Of a stretch of 64,000 nt of DNA, positions 1 through 9,232 are shown in pieces (the first letter of the stretch is position 1; each line of letters starts with the position of its first letter). The notes under the pieces are model-generated. The model was not told the origin of the DNA. It saw nothing but the letters and a program-made list of their open reading frames with translations, and did no database searches. Position numbers and translations under genes: made by a program. The DNA is from Siphonodentalium dalli. Taxonomy: Eukaryota; Mollusca; Scaphopoda; Gadilida; Siphonodentaliidae. Location: contig CP136066.1 in assembly GCA_032622095.1 (NCBI GenBank), forward strand, positions 144,861,559 through 144,925,558, read 5' to 3'.

Positions 1-622
1 ACAATTACGCTGATGCCAGTAAATAATACAGAAAAATATGAAAATACCGATTAGAAGAGTTGAAGTAAAAACATTCACTATTGGTGCAGGGCTTAGATAA
101 AAAATTGAAGATCACCTTTTTCAAGGACAATTGCCAAAGAGACTTTTCATAGGCTTGGTACCAAACAAAGATATGAATGGCGATATTGAAACGAACCCAT
201 TTCATTTCCAACACTTCAATCTGAGAAAACTTGAAGTTAGTCAGGACGGACATACCATCCATAACCGACCATTTGAACCAAACTTTGAATCAGAACAATG
301 CCTAAGATCTTATTTATCACTGTATCAGTCTTCGGGTATGTTTGGACAAAACAATTCCTTTGGTTTGAATCTCGAAAAATACATGAATGGTTATTGTTTC
401 TGCGGTTACGACCTCACACCTGACCATGGAGCAGAGGAAGGACATTTGCATCCTATAAAAACCGGTAACATACGGTTAGAGCTTCAGTTTGCTGCAGCTC
501 TAGCTTCAGTGATCAACGTGATAGTCTATGCTGAGTTCGATAATCAAGTTGAAATCAACAGTTTGCGAGAAATAATAAGATTATTAAAAACATGGATGGA
601 TTGCATTTGGAGGAAAAATTGA
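1..622 (+). pseudogene. F54H12.2-like Polinton-associated protein, C-terminal remnant
   Basis: The open part runs from TTG 131 to TGA 620-622 (163 codons), but coding character continues to the left window edge. In the frame of position 38, a stretch starting at 38 leads into the same frame and is cut by an in-frame TAA at 98-100. Further left, the similarity seems to hop frames, with stops at 11 and 20, so this copy is broken. From memory of the family, the pattern (a basic LPKR-type turn, a DLTPD motif near residue 96, then VIVYAEFDN near residue 135) matches the C-terminal region of the large F54H12.2-like proteins encoded by Polinton/Maverick-type virus-like elements, which I take to be capsid-related. 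The role is recalled, not shown by the sequence. The next ORF overlaps its end, as expected for a compact viral cassette. Confidence 0.6.
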
Positions 623-1047
623 GACTGGAAGTTGGAGGACTCGATTTCATTCCATATGTTTCTATCCTTGACAAAGTTCGGAAAACTTTCGAGAAATGTT
701 TCGTTCATGAAATACAAAATCAAATTTCAAAAGAAGTGACACTCAATTGTGAAGGATGTAAAATAGATCATCCAAGTCAGACACGACATTTACTTTGTCT
801 TTGGACACCACCTATACAATGGGTAGATATGTTCATTGATATAGCACTACTTAAATTGAACATCTACCGATTTATGGAACAATGGTATCCAGAAATAGAA
901 TCATTTACACCACAAGAGAAATTTGAGGCATTCAAACTTTGGAAAGATATAAAGGAAGTTGTGCATGCAAACTGTATCCAATTTAATTCGGTTTTTGTTG
1001 ACTTGTGGTGTGAAAAAGTAAAAAATAACTACGAAGATGAACACTAG
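592..1047 (+). CDS. Polinton-type cassette protein with C-C-H-H-C motif
   Basis: A 151-codon ORF beginning at ATG 592, inside the end of the preceding gene, and ending TAG 1045-1047 inside the start of the protease gene. Around residues 53-70 it has Cys-x2-Cys-x3-His-x5-His-x2-Cys, including an HPSQ tetrapeptide, which could bind zinc. The rest is predicted helical and rich in aromatic and charged residues; I see no signal peptide or membrane segment. I recall small proteins with this motif lying beside F54H12.2-like and protease genes in virus-like elements of invertebrates, but their function is not known to me. The ORF is intact, unlike the gene to its left. The true start could be further upstream in a different frame if the cassette was spliced or frameshifted. 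Confidence 0.5.
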   Translation: MDGLHLEEKLRLEVGGLDFIPYVSILDKVRKTFEKCFVHEIQNQISKEVTLNCEGCKIDHPSQTRHLLCLWTPPIQWVDMFIDIALLKLNIYRFMEQWYPEIESFTPQEKFEAFKLWKDIKEVVHANCIQFNSVFVDLWCEKVKNNYEDEH

Positions 1048-1567
1048 CGAACTTCAGCATATACTAGACAAATCATCCTACCTCTGTTCATTGTATGGTG
1101 TGGTGTGTGCAAAAGATCAGTTACCACACGAGAAACCTCATCATGTAAAAGCATACATAGTAAATACACATACGTCAGAAAAGCCAGGAGAACACTGGGT
1201 TGCAATATTCTTCAATGGGAACATTGCAACATATTTCGATTCGTTTGGGATACCAGTTATTGATAAATATATCAAATCATTTATTCAAAGAAATTCGATC
1301 GAATGTAAAATAAACGTTGGACGGTTTCAACATCACGGTACAAACGTATGTGGTATCTACTGTATATTTGCTTTACATTTCTTGAAAAGCGGATATGGTA
1401 TAAAAGTATTAGTTGAAATGAATTTTGATGGTGATTACTTCAAAAATGATAGAAAAGTATTTGATTGGTTTCATAGAAACTATGAGCCCTTGCGAAAAGA
1501 ATCAGAAACATTACCCAAAACATGTATTTCACAAACTTGTAAGACTTACTGTGAATTTCAGTGTTGA
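1037..1567 (+). CDS. Adenain-type cysteine protease of a Polinton-like element
   Basis: A 176-codon ORF with the catalytic layout of the adenovirus-type maturation protease (peptidase family C5). His53 lies in GEHWV, Asp68 in YFDSFG, the oxyanion Gln98 seven residues before Cys105, and Cys105 in NVCGIYC. The His-to-acid and Gln-to-Cys spacings match the family, and the length is slightly below the roughly 200 residues of adenain. In Polintons this enzyme is thought to process capsid proteins. The ATG at 1037 overlaps the preceding stop by 11 bases, a compact arrangement. The reading frame is complete and all active-site residues are kept, although the capsid-like gene upstream is broken. The C-terminus is cysteine-rich (QTCKTYCEFQC). 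A cellular Ulp1-type protease is less likely given the short length and the neighbours. Confidence 0.85.
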   Translation: MNTSELQHILDKSSYLCSLYGVVCAKDQLPHEKPHHVKAYIVNTHTSEKPGEHWVAIFFNGNIATYFDSFGIPVIDKYIKSFIQRNSIECKINVGRFQHHGTNVCGIYCIFALHFLKSGYGIKVLVEMNFDGDYFKNDRKVFDWFHRNYEPLRKESETLPKTCISQTCKTYCEFQC

Positions 1568-1850
1568 TAAAATGTGTTCATTACCAATTGTTTAAACATG
1601 TTAAAATCATAATCATTTTGTAAATATGTTGATTGTTAATGATGAAATGAGTTACCAAATGTAAATTATGTTCATTGCATTACCAATTATTGATTGTAAA
1701 TATGATAATTTCATGATCAGTTGTAAATACCGCAAGGTATATTTCCACCTCTCATCGAGGGTTCGCTTGTGTTTCGGGAGTTGGATCAAGAGGATGGATT
1801 TGAGTTCCTAAAGATCCCTTATCCACTTTTCTTGTGATCTAACGTAAAAC
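1568..1850. other. Non-coding spacer after protease
   Basis: AT-rich sequence with repeated short words (ATTACCAATTG, TTGTAAATATG). All three forward frames are closed by stops and I see no histone-like peptide before the stem-loop that follows. Confidence 0.5.
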
Positions 1851-1871
1851 GGCCCTTTTCAGGGCCACCCA
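1851..1871 (+). promoter_or_regulatory. Histone-type mRNA 3' stem-loop
   Basis: GGCCCTTTTCAGGGCC (1851-1866) followed by ACCCA is a perfect six-base-pair stem with a four-base TTTC loop and the A/C-rich flanks typical of animal replication-dependent histone mRNAs. AAAAC precedes it. In histone genes this structure binds SLBP and directs U7-dependent cleavage. No clear purine-rich downstream element is visible in the next 20 bases, and no histone reading frame lies upstream; the nearest gene is the protease ending at 1567. Confidence 0.7.
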
Positions 1872-1918
1872 AAACCTGCTATCAGATGACTCTTACATGC
1901 ACATTTTACAACGCTATC

Positions 1919-1940
1919 GTCTTCGAATTTATTCGAAGAC
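1919..1940. repeat. Small perfect hairpin
   Basis: GTCTTCGAA and TTCGAAGAC form a nine-base-pair stem around a four-base loop. It lies 50 bases after the histone-type stem-loop. Its function is unknown. Confidence 0.6.
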
Positions 1941-1974
1941 TTTCGCTTTTGTTAAATATGCACTGGTAAAGTAA

Positions 1975-2105
1975 CACAATTTACCAACACATCTATTTTT
2001 TCTCGGTATTATTCTAAGTTCAGTTAGTCCAGCGAAAGGGAGCGCCCTTCGCTTACCACACTGACATTAGAATCCGAGAAAAAATCGATACATTGGTAAA
2101 TTGTG
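1975..2105. repeat. Foldback element, about 130 bp
   Basis: Imperfect inverted repeat of about 60-base arms. CACAATTTACCAA at the left pairs with TTGGTAAATTGTG at the right; TTTTTTCTCGG pairs with CCGAGAAAAAA further in; the axis lies between GCGAAAGGG and CCCTTCGC. The arms have diverged by scattered substitutions, as in an old hairpin MITE. Confidence 0.7.
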
Positions 2106-2183
2106 CTCTTTTCTGTCAAAAAATCCCTTCGAAGCGCTCACCTTACTCATTGGAATCTAACACAACCTCTAGACCCGATCCTG

Positions 2184-2275
2184 GGCTGTCACTCTGGCCC
2201 ACCCCCTCGCTCGATGTCACTCTGGCCCATGGGCCAGAGTGACATCGAGCGAGGGGGTGGGCCAGAGTGACAGCC
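2184..2275. repeat. 92-bp perfect palindrome
   Basis: Two 46-base arms are exact reverse complements with no spacer; the axis falls inside CCATGG at 2229/2230. Each arm itself carries the word TGTCACTCTGGCCCA or its complement twice. The perfection contrasts with the degraded sequence around it, suggesting recent origin or ongoing correction. Confidence 0.9.
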
Positions 2276-2282
2276 AATACTA

Positions 2283-2379
2283 CTTCGGCCGTGGTAGCAC
2301 CTGGACCTCCACATAATCTTCAGCACATTGAGGGCGATGGAGTATCAAGTAGATAGATAGATAGATAGATAGATAGCCG
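2283..2379 (+). mobile_element. Truncated SINE with GATA tail
   Basis: Contains GGCCGTGGTAGCACCTGG, shared with the SINE near 26.9 kb. A block ending in GGGCGATGGAGTATCAAG follows, shared in inverse orientation with the SINE at 9066-9232. It ends in a GATA tetranucleotide run (about 2352-2378), the kind of simple tail SINEs use. The tRNA-like head is missing. Confidence 0.55.
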
Positions 2380-2865
2380 GCAACTACGAGTCCTGTAACG
2401 ATTTTTTCATGCTTTCCATGTGAGAATTCAAATTACTTGTACGAAGTTCATTAGCTGCCAGTAAGTAAATTTGTAAAATTGTCTATGGCCATTAACTTAT
2501 GTAACGTCACGGTGACACGTCATGGGCGTTGAACGTCACCAGAAGCAGGACAACAAATTGAGTTTGATAGTTAATATATGAGTGTTTAGAATTCCTCAAA
2601 TATATCGCATGCAGGTTTTGGTACATGGTAATATGTCTTTAAATTAACAGAACATGATTTCCGACAGATATCCCTTTTCTTGGCGCTAAAATACACCGAG
2701 AATATACCCGAGGCGGCAGAGTTCCATGGAAAACAAGATGGCGTCTATCGACCTCATATGAATCCATATACCCCTTGTGGCTTTCGATATGGCGTCGGTG
2801 CAATCAACGTGAACCTAATATGCCCTCATTTCCTGTCAGTAGATCTCCATTCTCATTGGTCAATC

Positions 2866-3595
2866 TAATACGCCAGCATGATAAGGAGTCAAATGGGGTT
2901 TGTTTTCTTGCTACACGTAATAAGTTACATTTACTGGGATGGAAAGCCATGAGCCAGTGATTCTCCCATTTGGCTGTATTATCGATATCAGTTTGCAGCT
3001 TGGTCATTGGTATTTCGAATGGGGCGATAGATTATACTGTCATCTGCAAATAGTCGTAAGGTGCTATGTTTTAGGTATTCATTAAAGTTATTTATGTATA
3101 GAAGAAAGAGGATGGGGCCCAGGAGATATCCCTGTGGTACCCCAGAGGTGACTGGTATGTTAGAAGATTTATGTCCTCACAAGACAACTGTTTGGGTCCG
3201 GTTTGATAGGAAGTTTGAGACCCAATCAGTGGTCTGCTGATTGATACCATAATACTTCATCTTGTATATTAATCTGCCGTGGGGAACTTTGTCAAAAGTT
3301 TTGGAGAAGTATGATGTCAGTTTGTGTACCTTTATTGAAGTTTTCAGAAATGTCATGGATAAATTCAATTAGTTGGATTTCGCAGGAATGTTTGCGTCTA
3401 AAACCATGTTGTTTTTCATAGAGGATGTTTTTTTGATTCCAGGAAGTTCATGGTTTTACTGCTGATTATGTGTTCTGAGATTTTGCATGATATGCAGGTG
3501 AGTGAGATTGGTCGGTAGTTTATAGGGTCATGCTTGTTTCCCATTTTGTAGACTGGGCACACATGGGCACATTTCGCCGATAACAAGTTAAACTA
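2866..3595 (-). pseudogene. CR1/Jockey-type LINE reverse transcriptase fragment
   Basis: On the minus strand, reading from 3595 down, I can follow reverse-transcriptase blocks. NYRPIS-type sequence comes near 3500, then a QHGFR-type block with a frameshift near 3410, then FSKTFDKVPHGRL near 3290. GVPQG followed by LGPILFLLYIN lies near 3110-3150, and the catalytic motif FADDS near 3036-3050. The thumb-region pattern WLMAFHPSKCN follows near 2930. Both ends are missing and several frames are used, so this is a dead piece of a non-LTR retrotransposon. ORFs at 3177-3368 and 2804-3007 are its longest surviving open parts; the last 60 bases of the second are probably not element sequence. Confidence 0.75.
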
Positions 3596-4200
3596 GAGGT
3601 GTGACTGTCCCAATGGGACTACGGATACCCCCTGTTTTTAAAATACTAGGATGTTTCACATGTCAGTAAACATTTAGTTAAAATAATAAAATAACAGTTC
3701 CCATTGCAGGGTAAAACCAACCATAACCATAATCTTAAACCTATTGACAGAAAAATGTAGGAATAAAAGCTTGGACAAAATTATGCATGTTGCGAAAAAA
3801 AATTCGAAAAAGGGGAATAACTCCACACAAAAAAATGTCGAACAGACGTCATAATTGCAGGTGCACAGGTTCCCATGGTACTAAATATCAGTGCCAAGAT
3901 TAAAAAACATTGACCGAAAAATGTAGGAATAAAAGCTCGGCCTAAATTATGCATGTTGCAAAAAAAATTCTAAGTCGAAAAAGGGGGATAACTCCACCAA
4001 AAAAGGTCAGACAGACGTCATAATGACAAGTGCACAGGTTCCCATGGTGGTTGATGTCTGTGCCAAGTTTCAAGGAAATTGATCAAAAAACGACTGAGAA
4101 AAACTCCGGACAAATTTGTGTCCACGGACGGACGGACGGACGACGGATGGACGGACAAGCTGACTCCAGTATACCCCCCTAACTTCGTTGCGTGGGGTAT
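3596..4200. repeat. Tandem degenerate repeat with GGAC tetramers
   Basis: Two diverged units of roughly 165 bases share AAAAATGTAGGAATAAAAGCT, CAGACGTCATAAT and GTGCACAGGTTCCCATGG. They are followed by a CGGACGGACGGACGG run at about 4127-4155 and the end TTCGTTGCGTGGGGTAT. No coding content. It looks like part of a dispersed non-autonomous element of the kind common in marine invertebrates. Confidence 0.5.
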
Positions 4201-4481
4201 AAAACAATTATTAATTTAATTTTATGTATTAACAATTATAGTTGAGATATACGCAATAAATTCAATAACAATATTTGTTTATGTTGATGGCCTCTATCCA
4301 TCGATGTATCGATTAAAATATCGGTTCACCAAACAGCGATCGAAACCCTATAATTTATAGGCCGTGGCTAGAGTACCGTATACGGCACTTTAGCCGAACT
4401 GTTAAAGTATCGTATACGGCACTTTAGCCAGTGCGTAATTTATATATAGGCCTAGGCCTAGGATGCTTTATAAAATAAGCG
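4201..4481. other. AT-rich spacer with a short duplication
   Basis: A phrase containing CGTATACGGCACTTTAGCC occurs twice about 40 bases apart near 4375-4432. Nothing else is recognised. Confidence 0.4.
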
Positions 4482-4485
4482 TTAA

Positions 4486-5126
4486 AGGGGTACTGTACAC
4501 CAATTTCAATAAATTCCCCGCGACAATAGCGATATAATATGAATATTATATTATAAAATAACTAATTTGAGTCGACGATGTCTACTCAAAACGTTCCGGC
4601 AGGCTATTGTAAAAGTAAAATTGAATTATTTAATATAAATTCATTTATGGCTGGAGTCATAAAATAGCGAATTATGCCATTACGAGTTACCGTTCTTGAA
4701 ATCGCATCTGCTGCGTGTCTTTTATTGACGACCGTTCGAGAACATTATTGAGTTGCAAACAAAACATGTTACCTGCAAAAGGAAGGCCCGTTATAACCGA
4801 TACGGAAAAAAGGAGAAAGAAACAAGGGTCATAAAGCGTCAAGTACTTTTATGGGGAGTGAGATTGTTCGATGGAAGAGATAGAATGCACCAATCGAAGC
4901 TGTGAGTAATGAACTTCCGGTTCTTCCTGATACCTGCGTCTTCTCCGATGAAGGTCAAAAACATGGCGCGTAGTTTGAAATCGTAATATTTTTCTTTCCA
5001 AGATCAATATTTTCTTCGCTAAATTAGGTTTATACGAAACTCATATAACACGAACACAATCTAACTTGAAAGTTATTTCAATGGGAGTAAAAAAAAAAAT
5101 TGCCTATCTCTGTGTACAGTACCCCT
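4486..5126. mobile_element. TTAA-type MITE, 641 bp
   Basis: The 15-base terminal repeat AGGGGTACTGTACAC is exact at both ends. The left flank is TTAA (4482-4485); the right flank is TTAG (5127-5130), one change from TTAA. A TTAA target and short terminal repeats are piggyBac hallmarks. No transposase ORF is present inside, so it is non-autonomous. Confidence 0.75.
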
Positions 5127-5542
5127 TTAGTTGGCTGAACGAATAATACAACGCCATCAAAATATTTAACGCTCGTTATGTATTGATAAAATTAAAGGCA
5201 TGATTGGATATCCGATCGGAACATATTGACGTTATAGTACAATGTAGTAGCCTATAATTTTCGTTTTACATTTATATTTTTTAGTTTTCAGTTTTTATAT
5301 TTTTGATGGCTATGAATTTTGCGACCTTTAAAAATACAAATATGAACATAATATTGATATTATTATATATTATGAACTATACTTGAACATGTTAACTTTA
5401 TTCCTATGCCTATGTAACTATATATATAAATTAGCAGGACCTGCATGGAATCCGCAATGTTTGGAATATCAAACCTAGTGACAAAACTCTAATATATTTA
5501 GCAACGGGTTTGTGCTAAAGGTAATATGCATAATATATCATA
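5127..5542. other. AT-rich spacer
   Basis: Very AT-rich sequence (for example 5330-5430) with no ORF of note and no repeat I could match. Confidence 0.3.
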
Positions 5543-6560
5543 CTAGCCGATGAGCCCGACGTTGTCCGGGCTATTCAAAAACCAAATTTCAAGTCGATAG
5601 CTCCACCCGCTTCCGAGATCTCGTCTGCGCATGCACGGGCTCGGCGACCCGATAAAATTCGTATCCGGGGCAAGATACATTCACATACCAAATTTCAAGT
5701 CGATAGCTCCACCCGTTTCCGAGATCTGGTCTGCGCATGCGCGAAGCTTGCGTCGCACGGGCTGGGCGACCCGATAAAAATCGTATCCGGGGCAAGATAC
5801 ATTCACATAGCAAATTTCAAGTCGATAGCTCCACCCGTTTCCGAGATCTCGTCTGCGCATGCACTGCACGGGCGTTGCACGGGCTCGCCAATACGACAAG
5901 GACGACCGCCTGGTCAAACTACACACACGTACCAAGTTTCGTCCCGATCGGTCGCGAATCGTAGACGGGCTCGCCAATACGACAACGACGACCGCCTGGT
6001 CAAACTACACACATCTTGAACCAGTGGCGTTGGTATCTGATGCAAAAGACGAAATTGTGAATGTTGGTTTGTAACCGGGATTTCTGAGAATAGAAGAATT
6101 ATGCCTATATCCACACTAACTACCCCCCTAAGCCCTGACCTAAGTGTCATACATACTATAACAATGATGCTGAACACTTTGAGGCAATTATATTGCAGAA
6201 ATGTTGTAAGAGTACTATGGCCCGTATATCTCTCTGCAGATGCTAGTAACGTTGAATGGTAAACAAACGCTCTTTATAGCGATGCGTCAAAAACAAACGC
6301 TCATTAAATTATCACTTGATTAACCACCGCAGTGCCGTTTTTATGACTGAGAGTGGAGAACGGGTGGTCTGAGCTTCTCCAAAACGCGACGCCGACGGTG
6401 TCCGTGAGATTTTACCTTTGGATAGGAAGTTTGGTCTCGATCTGTCAACCCGTTTTCGATTCTATAAAGGACAGACAGACAGACAAACAGAGGTCTTCAA
6501 AACATATATGATATTCTTGATCTATAGGCCTACCATATAGCAGAATGATACATGATGAAA
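5543..6560 (-). mobile_element. Helitron-like element, 3' end at 5543
   Basis: On the minus strand the element ends in CTAG followed by T. A hairpin lies a few bases before it (AGCCCG/CGGGCT arms at 5552-5571). A hairpin, then CTRR, then T is the Helitron 3' signature. The stem carries CGGACAACGTCGGGC, closely matching the hairpin at 40,471. Inside are three tandem units of about 110-125 bases (5579-5850) sharing CAAATTTCAAGTCGATAGCT, and two units near 5885-6010 sharing ACGACCGCCTGGTCAAACTA. A GACA tetramer run at 6470-6492 corresponds to the TCTG run in the other copy. The 5' end is not resolved; 6560 is a guess. Confidence 0.5.
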
Positions 6561-6603
6561 TACAAACAACTATAGGAAAAAAGAGATTGCTCTGTTTCCT
6601 TAA

Positions 6604-8161
6604 CCCTTTGAACCCGTAACACCGATATTTAGGTGCAAACGAACCGTGACTATATCCCGTAACACCGATATTTCGGTGCAGCGACGACATGATTCGGTAG
6701 CAAATTTATATATAGTATAACGAGCGTCAGACCAACTGATTTATATTTAAATTGCCCCCACATATGTCAGCGGCGCCCATGGTGCGTATGGAATGGTTGA
6801 CCGCTAGTATCGGGTAGAAATATATGCGCATAGCATATAATCTACAAAAACATACGATATTTTAAGCGAACTGTGCCGCTATATTTAGGGCATATAATTT
6901 CGTGTTCCCCGTTTGTGTACAGAACAGACATAATTTAGACACACAATTTCAGTTTAAATTACCCTCGTGTATATTAACCAGTGTTCTGCTACATATGGGG
7001 AAGGGTCTATCCCATATGAAGTTGATTTATTCGCGCATGCGCAGACTAGCGCAATGACAAATAAATGGTTTTATAACGTACTTATACACGACATACCCAC
7101 TAATATATATATTTAAATTGGCCTATTGAAGTCAGCGCTGGCAAAGGTGTCTATATGGATTGGCTGCCCGCTAGAAACGGCCAGGAAAATATGCGCATGG
7201 GCGCAGGCTATAATTCATTTTAAAAAATGCGTTTAAGTGAAATGTGGCGCTATATATGACATTTTGTTGCATGTTTCACATATTAGTACAGTAGACACAA
7301 TCTAGACAGCTTACTTGAACAATGGGGCCACGATATATGTTACGGGAAATTACGTTGTTTCTGGTCTCTATGATATCAGTCTCTGTTGTGCCACATGCAG
7401 CAAAAAGTCTATCGCATATCAAGTTGACTTACTCGCGCATGGTCAGGTATATCTTAATTTCACATTAGGATATTGGTTGCATCGAAACGCAATTCGCTGA
7501 TGTATAATTACAACGTTGTAGGCTAGAATTCGTTTATCCTGCAAATTTCGGGTAGTTGCTTAGTAACCGTTTCTAAGGCGAGATCGGGTGGCAAAGTCTC
7601 CCGATCTTACAATGATCAGTGGTCCGTGCATGAATATATCATGCCTGCACAGTTTCAGGTAGGTGTCCCCTTTCAACATAACCAACACCATGCGACTAGA
7701 CACTGTCTAAATTAAGGCAAAACATACCACTGAATGGTTAGTGCAATTATGTCATTCGATCAGTTGTGGTATTTGCTTAGCAACGGTTGCTACCTTTAAA
7801 TGGGATATTTGGTTCACTATTCTGGTCGGGTATATCTCAAATTTCACGTTAGGGTAGTACCTGCATCAAAAAACGCAATCACTGAGGTTGAATTACGACG
7901 CTATAAGCTATATTTACATTTTCCAGTCAATTCCGGGTAGTTGCCTAGCAACCGTTACCAAGGAGTTGCCACGAGGCAAAGTCTCGCGATCTTATAATGA
8001 TTTCTGATCCATGGGGGACAAACCTGTAAAGTTTCAGACCAGTGTCGCAATTTGAACATAATCAACACCATGATACTAGACACTGTCTAATTTAAGCGGA
8101 CATACCACAGGGAGCCCCGGGTCAGGGTGTCGATCACTGTGGGGCGCCAGGGTTCAAAGGG
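6604..8161. mobile_element. TTAA-type element, 1.56 kb, CCCTTTGAACCC termini
   Basis: Terminal repeats CCCTTTGAACCC (6604-6615) and its exact complement (8150-8161) are flanked by TTAA on both sides (6600-6603, 8162-8165). The interior has diverged direct duplications: about 6990-7040 resembles 7390-7440, and about 7440-7700 resembles 7810-8060. It also has a 40-base tandem around CGTAACACCGATATTT at 6616-6690. No transposase frame is visible; the longest ORF (7315-7500, 61 codons) looks accidental. Non-autonomous piggyBac-like element. Confidence 0.7.
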
Positions 8162-8405
8162 TTAAACAACACATACCAAATAATGATACCTATTATACAA
8201 ATCGAACCGGACCGACAAAATAGGTGGGAAATAAAAGATTGCTCTGTCTCCCCTGCAGACCATAAATATATTGGATCTGGACAAAGAGGCGTGCATGAGC
8301 CTGCGTCCAATTACTACATATAAGGTAACATATTAAGGTAACATAGCTCAATCTGGAAGAGAACAAGTTAGTTAGTATTTAATAAGCGACATCACTGAGT
8401 GGCTA

Positions 8406-8593
8406 CCATATTGGATCCATCCAGCCCCGTTCCGCGCATGTAGTGAAACAGGTCAACGTTCTGGAGTAGCATTCCATATATGGAGCTTTTGAATATTCAT
8501 GAATATTAAAAACTCCACATACGGAATGCTACTACAAAACTTTGACCTGTATCACTTAAGCCGCGGAATGGGGACTGGATGGATCCAATTGTG
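8406..8593. mobile_element. Foldback MITE, about 188 bp
   Basis: Near-palindrome: TTGGATCCATCCAG at the left pairs with CTGGATGGATCCAA at the right; GTAGCATTCC pairs with GGAATGCTAC. The axis is GAATATTCATGAATATT. The same family recurs near 63.1 kb. Confidence 0.7.
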
Positions 8594-8604
8594 TCATTGT
8601 GAGC

Positions 8605-8720
8605 GGGGGGGGGGGGGGGGTCAGGAAAACAAAATTACGGATACAAGGTGGAAAGTTTTTTCCACCCAGGTCTGGGACACCCACCCGGGACCGTAAGTTT
8701 TTTCCACCCAGGTATGAGAC
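8605..8720. repeat. Poly-G tract and tandem repeat
   Basis: Sixteen consecutive G (8605-8620) are followed by two copies of a 50-base unit containing GTTTTTTCCACCCAGGT. The segment up to about 8690 matches in inverse orientation the block at 11,386-11,460, so these are members of one dispersed family. Confidence 0.5.
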
Positions 8721-9065
8721 ACCCACCCCCAAAATTGATAAAAATCTTGTAAATTCTACTAAATAATGTGTTGTTGGCAGGGTAAGGGTATCTCATTGTG
8801 TCTGCACCGGAACTGAGAGAACGCTGATAAAGTACACCCACAAAAAAATAAACAAACAAAGCACATAGCTGAAAAATATGCCAACAAAACTAGTGACAAA
8901 ACCTTTAAAACCCCAAATATTTATGGTTATAAAGGTAACATACCCATTTTAACAGGATATTTGTGTCCCTTATTAGCAATAGGTTAAAATATGTGAATGT
9001 GTAAGGTAAAAACACCAACAATTTGATTAAATAAACACAAATTTGATTTTGAGACAGGGCAAATT
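8721..9065. other. Unassigned AT-rich stretch
   Basis: No recognisable gene or repeat. A short minus-strand ORF (8635-8859) overlaps low-complexity sequence and is not convincing. Confidence 0.3.
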
Positions 9066-9232
9066 ATTTTGGGAGTGCACATCTACTTGATACTCCATCG
9101 CCCTCAATGTGCTGAGGATTATGTGGAGGATACATCTACTTGATTGGGTGGGATTCGAACCGCAGCCCATGATGGCGAGCGCGCCTTGCGACTCAAAGTC
9201 CGACGTCAATACCACACGGCTAGACCCGAAGC
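9066..9232 (-). mobile_element. tRNA-derived SINE
   Basis: On the minus strand, an A-box-like TAGCCGTGTGGTA (9210-9222) lies upstream of a B box GGTTCGAATCCC (9150-9161), the spacing of a tRNA-like RNA polymerase III promoter. Its 3' body contains CAGCACATTGAGGGCGATGG, shared with 2309-2355. The head matches the copy at 10,277. It is not a functional tRNA because no cloverleaf closes around the boxes. Confidence 0.65.

Noticed and set aside
5589-6177. Several ORFs of 70-98 codons on both strands
   Set aside because: They lie across tandem units of the Helitron-like element and change frame from unit to unit.
9150-9222. A genuine tRNA gene on the minus strand
   Set aside because: A and B boxes are present, but acceptor and anticodon stems do not close; the body continues into a SINE.
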